Positions 23,403 to 28,364 of a stretch of 28,364 nucleotides of DNA are shown here, piece by piece. The position numbers and the translations under genes were made by a program. This DNA is from Bacillota bacterium (GTDB lineage Bacteria; Bacillota; Clostridia; Acetivibrionales; DSM-2933). Positions within the stretch are counted from its first letter, which is position 1; each line of letters opens with the position of its first letter. The stretch lies in contig JAEYYB010000152.1 in NCBI GenBank assembly GCA_023430975.1, forward strand, positions 1-28,364, read 5' to 3'. A model generated the notes under the pieces. That model made no database searches, had not been told where the DNA came from, and was given only the letters and a program-made list of their open reading frames with translations.

Positions 23403-24134
23403 TTACATCATTCTGCTTATTTCCTTTTTAAGCCTTGATATGATTCTCTTCTCCAGTCTTGAGATATATGATTGGGAAATACCAAGCATATCGGCAACTT
23501 CCTTCTGGGTTTTCTCTATACCGCTCTCCAAGCCGAATCTCAGTTCCATAATCTTCTTTTCCCTGTTTGTAAGCTTTTTAATAGCAATATTTAGGAGTTC
23601 TCTGTCAACCTCATCTTCAATGCTTCTGTGAATGAGATCATTTTCTGTACCCAAAATATCGGATAAAAGCAACTCATTGCCATCCCAGTCGATGTTAAGC
23701 GGCTCATCGATTGATATCTCCGTCTTGATCCTATTATTCCTTCTTAAATACATCAATATTTCATTTTCTATACACCTTGATGCATACGTTGCAAGCTTTA
23801 TATTTTTAGAAGGATTAAAGGTATTTATCGCTTTTATAAGACCTATTGTTCCTATGGATATGAGGTCCTCCACTCCAATCCCTGTATTTTCAAACTTCCT
23901 TGCTATGTAGACAACTAATCTTAAATTTCTCTCGATAAGTATTGTTTTGACTCCGAAATCACTGTTTTCAAGTTTGTTTAAGAGAAAGCTCTCCTCATCA
24001 TTGCTTAGCGGAGGAGGCAGTGCATCACTCCCACCGATATAGTGTATGGGCGATCCCTTGTACTTGCCAAATTTCTTTAGAATATTAATATACTTTATTA
24101 GCAGTATAAACTTGATCTTCTTGCCTATAAACAT
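23403..24134 (-). CDS. sigE: RNA polymerase sporulation sigma factor SigE (pro-form)
   Basis: SigE is the early mother-cell sigma factor, made as an inactive precursor and cleaved by SpoIIGA. The 243-aa protein has a hydrophobic/basic pro-sequence (MFIGKKIKFILLIKYINILK) and then YIGGSDALPPPLS. By alignment with B. subtilis pro-SigE, cleavage would fall before Tyr32. Region 2 (IERNLRLVVYIARKFENTGIGVEDLISIGTIGLIKAINTF is characteristic in part) and region 4 HTH (KEVADMLGISQSYISRLEKR) are intact. It lies 80 bases after spoIIGA, with no terminator between, so both are cotranscribed. Confidence 0.97.
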   Translation of the reverse strand: MFIGKKIKFILLIKYINILKKFGKYKGSPIHYIGGSDALPPPLSNDEESFLLNKLENSDFGVKTILIERNLRLVVYIARKFENTGIGVEDLISIGTIGLIKAINTFNPSKNIKLATYASRCIENEILMYLRRNNRIKTEISIDEPLNIDWDGNELLLSDILGTENDLIHRSIEDEVDRELLNIAIKKLTNREKKIMELRFGLESGIEKTQKEVADMLGISQSYISRLEKRIISRLKKEISRMM

Positions 24135-24214
24135 TCCTTCATCCCCTTTTACTTAATTAATTAGATACCATCTATACAAATATTACCATTGTATAGAAAT
24201 ACAGTTTAATATTC

Positions 24215-25108
24215 CTAAACCAATTCCGGGTTTAGAAGTGCCCTATACCCCTCATTTCTTGACAATGTTTTATTACATATGCCAACAACCACATCCTTTA
24301 CCCCCTTCTTCTCATCGTCTTTCCCTATTTCAATATAGTCAGGCTTAAAACCTATCAATATTCCATTATCCTTTCCTATTGACATAAAAGGTATAAGTCT
24401 GAATCTGGAAAACCATTTTGAATTGGATATTACTCTAGATATATTGTCCAGATCATTTTCTTTGGATTCTTTAAATATATCCTGGATATCAGCTGGTAAC
24501 ACATCCTTGATAGCCAAATACTCTACAATAATGACAGGCAAATTGGTCAAAGGGTCATGAAGTGAATTTCCCGTGTCAACTAAGGCTGCCAGTTCAATTA
24601 CGTTGTCTTCGAAAGATATCTTTATTGGCATCAGATATTTTTCCTTTGCTCTGCTTTGAATAATCTCTATCAGAATTTTTACAATTATTCCAACCATCAT
24701 AAGAGAAAGCACTAGAACTGTAAGCTTATATCTCCAGAATACGTATACTATACCATTCCTTACAAACCCACCGGACTGATTGAAATAAATAAATGCAAAA
24801 GCAGCACCTGCAAATATAAAAGTAGAAACATAAAACATTGCAAGAATCTTCAAGAAGCTTTTCAACTTTTCAGGCGTAAATGTAACAGCAATAATTCCAG
24901 CAGACAGGAGTAGCTTTGCGATAATTGTTCCATATACCTTCATACCGGGCAGCAGAATTAGGACCGCCACATATGATGCACCAATTGCAGCACCCACAGC
25001 AATTCTCAAGCTAGATACCCTTACTTTTGAAAAGATAGATGTCACATACAGTATTAAAAAATTAATAACCAGGTTTTCCAAAAATAATACATCCAAATAA
25101 ATTTCCAC
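24215..25108 (-). CDS. spoIIGA: Sporulation sigma-E factor processing protease SpoIIGA
   Basis: SpoIIGA is the septal-membrane aspartic protease that activates pro-SigE, triggered by SpoIIR. The 297-aa protein has five hydrophobic segments in the first ~150 residues and a cytoplasmic protease half with the aspartic motif LVDTGNSLHDP (DTGN 178-181). Like other members it has one such motif and would work as a dimer. The start is GTG, with a modest GGGG site 9 bases upstream. It is first in spoIIGA-sigE, under the promoter at 25210. Confidence 0.95.
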   Translation of the reverse strand: MEIYLDVLFLENLVINFLILYVTSIFSKVRVSSLRIAVGAAIGASYVAVLILLPGMKVYGTIIAKLLLSAGIIAVTFTPEKLKSFLKILAMFYVSTFIFAGAAFAFIYFNQSGGFVRNGIVYVFWRYKLTVLVLSLMMVGIIVKILIEIIQSRAKEKYLMPIKISFEDNVIELAALVDTGNSLHDPLTNLPVIIVEYLAIKDVLPADIQDIFKESKENDLDNISRVISNSKWFSRFRLIPFMSIGKDNGILIGFKPDYIEIGKDDEKKGVKDVVVGICNKTLSRNEGYRALLNPELV

Positions 25109-25209
25109 GCTTGATTACCCCGTATATGTTTATTATTTTTTATAAATTCAGCAGTATTAAAAGAAACATGATAATATACTTATATTCAGCAGGTCTTAGG
25201 TTTATGTAT

Positions 25210-25242
25210 ATTATATGATTTTTATTGAATAGTTTTTGTCAA
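25210..25242 (-). promoter_or_regulatory. spoIIG promoter with 21-bp spacer and Spo0A-like boxes
   Basis: The -35-like element is a perfect TTGACA (25237-25242) and the -10 a perfect TATAAT (25210-25215), separated by 21 bases instead of 17. B. subtilis spoIIG has the same odd design (22 bp), relying on Spo0A for activation by SigA polymerase. Near-matches to the 0A box overlap the -35 (TGTCAAA on the plus strand, 25237-25243) and lie further upstream (TTTTGTCAAT on the minus strand, near 25270-25279). Confidence 0.75.
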
Positions 25243-25387
25243 ACCAAACTGTAGAAATATAAGAACAAATTGACAAAATATTCCATAGATTTTTATGCAC
25301 CAACACCAAGATATTTTAAGGGTAAGACATTGTTTTATGTATATGATAAGCAGGATTGGCCAAAGACAAATGTAAAAGATTAATCAA

Positions 25388-25434
25388 TTTTTATGTAGAA
25401 CAAAATCATTAGACGATTTTGTTCTACATAAAAA
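25388..25434. repeat. Perfect 20-bp inverted repeat next to the GH gene terminator
   Basis: The arms TTTTTATGTAGAACAAAATC (25388-25407) and its exact complement (25415-25434) flank ATTAGAC. The right arm ends where the terminator stem begins. It shares AGAACAAAATCA with the hairpin at 8921-8945. It could be a transcript-end stabiliser, a dispersed hairpin repeat or a small element end. Confidence 0.75.
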
Positions 25435-25470
25435 GACGGGTTGTACTTTTACCATACAGCCCGTCTTTTA
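25431..25470. terminator. Terminator of the GH43/GH16 gene (bidirectional)
   Basis: AAAAGACGGGTTGTA and TACAGCCCGTCTTTT pair over 15 positions with one G-T pair around a 9-base loop. T-runs follow on both strands. It lies 50 bases past the GH gene stop on the minus strand. Confidence 0.9.
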
Positions 25471-25519
25471 TTAATTATTTATTATTAAATTATAATGCAT
25501 ATTTATCAAAGCAGAATTA

Positions 25520-28060
25520 TCATTGCTTCTGGTACACAAGTACATAATCAACATAGTACTTTAGCGCAAATGCAGTTTGTGAAGGATCGCCGCCGTTATT
25601 TCCTCCTATGGCAAGATTTATAAGCATGTAATGAGGCTGGCGGAAAGGATTGTATGTCCCGTTTGTTGCACTGTTTACACTGAAGGTATTTAAAAGCTCA
25701 TTATCACAATACAAATTTATATTATCGGCATCCCATTCCATAACCCAGGTATGAAACTCATTGGACCAATTTGAACTGTAATTGGAAATCGCTTTTGTAA
25801 AGGAATCCCACACAGTAGACCCTTGAGGATTCTGGTAAGCAAAATTTGCCAGAATTTTTCCTTTATAGAATTCCATAATGTCTATTTCACCATTTTTAGG
25901 CCATCCATTATTCACTCCAAGAGTCCACCATGCCGGCCAACTGCCCGCTGGTGTAGGAATGTTAGCACGCAATTCAAAGCGTCCGTATTGCCATGTTCGC
26001 TTTCCACTGGTATTTATACTTGCCGAAGTGTATTTATATCCGTTGTAGTCCTCTCTCCTTGCTTCTATTACAAGATTGCCGTCTTCTAACCTTGCATTTT
26101 CTTTTCTGTTGGTATAGTACTGTGCTTCGTTGTTTCTCTTGTAACCTATCTCATAGCCCCAATCTGCGGTGTTGATAGAGGCATCGTCAAATTCATCTTT
26201 CCAAACAAGCTTCCACCCTGGGATACTACTTGTTACTGGGGTAGGAGTAGCCTGAACATGTGTGGATGCCGATGTGGCGGATATTATTGTATTAAACTTC
26301 TCTGCAATTTTAATAACATCAGCCATATTTATTGCCCCATCGGAATTTGTGTCATAGGCATCTTTGTATTTGCCATCTCCTCTTATGGCATTAAATGCCA
26401 ATGCCATTATGATTACATCGGACATATTAATCACACCATCAGAATTTAAATCCAATGATTTTGCTACAGGTATTTGTGTGGGTGCTGATGATGTTTTTGT
26501 TGGCGTCGATGTGGGTGCTTGTGTAACACTTACATTGACAGGCACTAATTTCCAATGCTGGTTCTTGCCGCCTGCATCCGCCCACTGTTGCACCAAGGCA
26601 CCATCTTCAACAGATTGCTTTGTAACATCCAGCAGCTTACTGCTGTTACGGTTTATAATTTTATAATAGCCGTTGCCGTTATCACTGAGGCTCCATTGTT
26701 GATTGTTTCCTCCTGTATTTTTCCATTGGATTACAGCACCACCGTCTTCTTTTGATTCATCGCTTACATCAAGTGTTTTACCGCTTTTAACATTTATAAT
26801 TCTTTTATATCCACTTCCTATATCAGCAAAATACCACTTCTGGCTATCTCCCCCATTATCACTTTTCTGTATAATTCTTGCTCCGTCATTCATGGAACTA
26901 TCAGTTACGTCCAAAACCTTTCCGCTGTTTTCATTTACTACCTTATAGCATTCTACATTACCCAGATCTTCTGAAATTGTTCCGGCAGCTGCACCTATCT
27001 TTATGGAACTGTAAAATGGCAGTTCAAGTGATGTATCTGATTTGAAAACCAATGGAAGCCAAACATACTGGGAATCGTTTACCTTACCGTTCCATGCACC
27101 TGCCCATCTGTCTCCTGTATAAAGATATGTAGTTCCGCTAGTGCCCTGGACCGGAAGAATATATGCAGGTTGGGACTTATAAGTAGTATTGTCACCAAGG
27201 TTTATTAAGTCTGACCATCCTGTGCTTAAACTTTTTGAATATGCATATTTTCCTTGATTTGGAGACCAACCTGTACATCCTGAGGTTATAAGATAATAGT
27301 AGTCATTTCTTTTTATAAGACATGGTGCTTCCCTCTGCTTTCCTACGAAAAGCTTTGTCTTTAAGGAAGCTATCCTTCTATAATCACTTGTCAGCTCATA
27401 TAAGAGCAAATCCATATTCTCATTGGCTGCAGAAATGAAATAACCCTTACCATCAGTGTCTACAAATACACTGCAATCCCTTGACATATATCCTGGTTTG
27501 TCATGATCTATTACTCCAGTATCAGCTAAAGGCCTAAAACTTCCTTGATATGTAAAATTACCATCAGGTGTGCTGCTATATGCTACAGCTGCCCTTGCCT
27601 CTCCATAATGAACGCCGTTTTCCCAGTGCATCCACATTACAAATTCTTTTGTGGACGCATTGTACATGACCTTAGGCCTTTCAATATTGCACTTGTTGAG
27701 CTCTGCAGCAGAACTGGGCTTTAGGACTTCTCCCCTGTACTCCCAATTCATCAGATCTGTTGACCGGTAACAGCGAACACCCAAAAAGTAGTTTGAATCA
27801 TCGCGATATTCGCCATACCAGTAATAATAGTTTCCATACTTAAGTAGGCTTCCGCCATGTGCATGAATCACATTTCCTGAAGCATCCTTAAACTGAGTAC
27901 CATTAGTTAGGCTGGATACGGCTGCATTAGCCACCGAGTTAACCAATATGCAGGTAAATAATGAAATAATCAGTATAGCTAAAATATGCCTGCATTTTTT
28001 TAACCCAGTACTTTCCCTGTCCATCTCCTTCAGAGCTGCACTAAACTTAATTTCAGACAT
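25520..28060 (-). CDS. Secreted cellulosomal GH43-CBM13-dockerin-GH16 bifunctional glycoside hydrolase
   Basis: This 846-aa protein has a signal peptide with cleavage likely after VANA (residue 46). A GH43 domain (about 50-365) resembles exo-beta-1,3-galactanases (subfamily 24), with candidate catalytic residues Glu127 (IERPK), Glu244 (REAP) and Gln297 (KSQP). A ricin-type CBM13 (368-507) has three QxW repeats (407, 454, 501). A Thr/Pro linker leads to a two-repeat dockerin (536-590; Ca ligands Asp537/Asn539/Asp541/Asp548 and Asp570/Asn572/Asp574/Asp581). A second linker precedes a GH16 domain (615-845) with GEIDIMEF (nucleophile Glu725, acid/base Glu730). The first three modules match the Clostridium thermocellum galactanase layout; a GH16 after an internal dockerin is unusual. 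Likely substrate is type II arabinogalactan or a beta-1,3-glucan; the GH16 specificity is not certain. Start: AGGGGG 7 bases before ATG. Confidence 0.92.
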   Translation of the reverse strand: MSEIKFSAALKEMDRESTGLKKCRHILAILIISLFTCILVNSVANAAVSSLTNGTQFKDASGNVIHAHGGSLLKYGNYYYWYGEYRDDSNYFLGVRCYRSTDLMNWEYRGEVLKPSSAAELNKCNIERPKVMYNASTKEFVMWMHWENGVHYGEARAAVAYSSTPDGNFTYQGSFRPLADTGVIDHDKPGYMSRDCSVFVDTDGKGYFISAANENMDLLLYELTSDYRRIASLKTKLFVGKQREAPCLIKRNDYYYLITSGCTGWSPNQGKYAYSKSLSTGWSDLINLGDNTTYKSQPAYILPVQGTSGTTYLYTGDRWAGAWNGKVNDSQYVWLPLVFKSDTSLELPFYSSIKIGAAAGTISEDLGNVECYKVVNENSGKVLDVTDSSMNDGARIIQKSDNGGDSQKWYFADIGSGYKRIINVKSGKTLDVSDESKEDGGAVIQWKNTGGNNQQWSLSDNGNGYYKIINRNSSKLLDVTKQSVEDGALVQQWADAGGKNQHWKLVPVNVSVTQAPTSTPTKTSSAPTQIPVAKSLDLNSDGVINMSDVIIMALAFNAIRGDGKYKDAYDTNSDGAINMADVIKIAEKFNTIISATSASTHVQATPTPVTSSIPGWKLVWKDEFDDASINTADWGYEIGYKRNNEAQYYTNRKENARLEDGNLVIEARREDYNGYKYTSASINTSGKRTWQYGRFELRANIPTPAGSWPAWWTLGVNNGWPKNGEIDIMEFYKGKILANFAYQNPQGSTVWDSFTKAISNYSSNWSNEFHTWVMEWDADNINLYCDNELLNTFSVNSATNGTYNPFRQPHYMLINLAIGGNNGGDPSQTAFALKYYVDYVLVYQKQ

Positions 28061-28107
28061 TTTTTATCCCCCTAGTATAATTTTTTATCTTAATTATTGT
28101 CAACTAT

Positions 28108-28156
28108 TTATAACTTTACAGTTTGATATCTGTCAATTAGAAGAGTATACTTCTAA
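28108..28156 (-). promoter_or_regulatory. Promoter of the GH43/GH16 gene with an adjacent dyad
   Basis: The -35 box is a perfect TTGACA (28131-28136), the spacer 17 bases and the -10 box TTATAA (28108-28113), giving a leader of about 40 bases. Directly upstream is the perfect inverted repeat TTAGAAG-N6-CTTCTAA (28137-28156), well placed for an activator. The regulator is unknown. Confidence 0.5.
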
Positions 28157-28309
28157 TATATCACTTTCTTATGCTATTTTACATATTTCTATTTTATGTA
28201 TTTTTATATTATGTATTTTCATTTCTCTATTAATAATAAATCAATGTCATCAAGCTAATAAAACAATAACTGGGATTACTGGAAAATGCGAAAAAATATA
28301 TTAAAAAGT

Positions 28310-28350
28310 GGCTAAAAGTCGCGAAAACTCTTGACTTTTCCAAAGTAGCC
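28310..28350 (-). terminator. Probable terminator of a gene beyond the right edge
   Basis: On the minus strand GGCT and AAAAGTC pair with GACTTTT and AGCC in one interrupted stem, followed by ACTTTTTAATATATTTTTTC. It would end a minus-strand transcript entering from the right. The rest of 28157-28309 is AT-rich with nothing recognised. Confidence 0.45.
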
Positions 28351-28364
28351 TAATAATCAAAAAG

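Noticed and set aside
28074..28103. Second promoter TTGACA-18-TATACT close to the GH43/GH16 gene
   Set aside because: Initiation would fall within the Shine-Dalgarno and leave the mRNA without a ribosome binding site; the upstream TTGACA-17-TTATAA fits better.
1..28364. CRISPR arrays, tRNA or rRNA genes
   Set aside because: No regularly spaced repeats, tRNA cloverleaf arms or rRNA segments were recognised on either strand.

Overview
The window is AT-rich DNA from a low-GC, spore-forming anaerobe of the cellulosome-producing Clostridia (Acetivibrio/Ruminiclostridium-like; species not resolvable by eye). The evidence is a spoIIGA-sigE-sigG sporulation cluster, a complete dockerin module in a secreted polysaccharidase, strong AGGAGG-type ribosome binding sites, and a PyrR-controlled pyrimidine operon. 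Most genes are on the minus strand; the plus strand carries only a two-component system and a small pilin gene.

Right to left in the direction of minus-strand transcription. (1) 25520-28060: an unusual secreted GH43-CBM13-dockerin-GH16 enzyme with its own promoter and terminator. (2) 22476-25108: spoIIGA-sigE-sigG, with a Spo0A-type promoter (21-bp spacer) ahead of spoIIGA and a hairpin that buries the sigG Shine-Dalgarno. (3) 19991-22316: nrdR and a Maf/DUF115 glycosyltransferase-like gene. (4) 17152-19812: an orphan Flp pilin (plus strand), a VOC/glyoxalase-fold protein and a PaaK-like adenylate-forming enzyme. (5) 14009-17137: a YesM/YesN-type two-component system on the plus strand, bracketed by two ~95% identical 100-bp copies of a palindromic repeat. 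(6) 10023-13975: pgeF, an oligopeptide-binding-type lipoprotein, lspA and rluD. (7) 283-9967: the pyrimidine operon pyrR-pyrB-pyrC-pyrF-carA-carB-pyrK. (8) 1-166: the 5' end of a group IIC intron placed just past the pyr operon terminator.

The pyr genes encode carbamoyl phosphate synthetase (carAB), aspartate carbamoyltransferase, dihydroorotase, OMP decarboxylase and the electron-transfer subunit of dihydroorotate dehydrogenase. pyrD and pyrE are not in the window. Control appears layered. A classical PyrR attenuator precedes pyrR. A second intrinsic terminator, without a visible PyrR site, sits between pyrR and pyrB. That second terminator is overlapped by a 44-codon ORF with a good ribosome binding site, a T-rich 3' half and a stop codon in the terminator loop. 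This geometry resembles the enterobacterial pyrL-pyrBI attenuator and is the most novel regulatory candidate here.

Other points of interest are the order of modules in the GH43/GH16 enzyme, the repeat-flanked two-component cassette, the sigG leader hairpin, and several palindromic elements between genes. Start codons were moved downstream of the longest ORF where the Shine-Dalgarno required it (pyrK, pyrF, pyrR, lspA, the lipoprotein, pgeF, flp).
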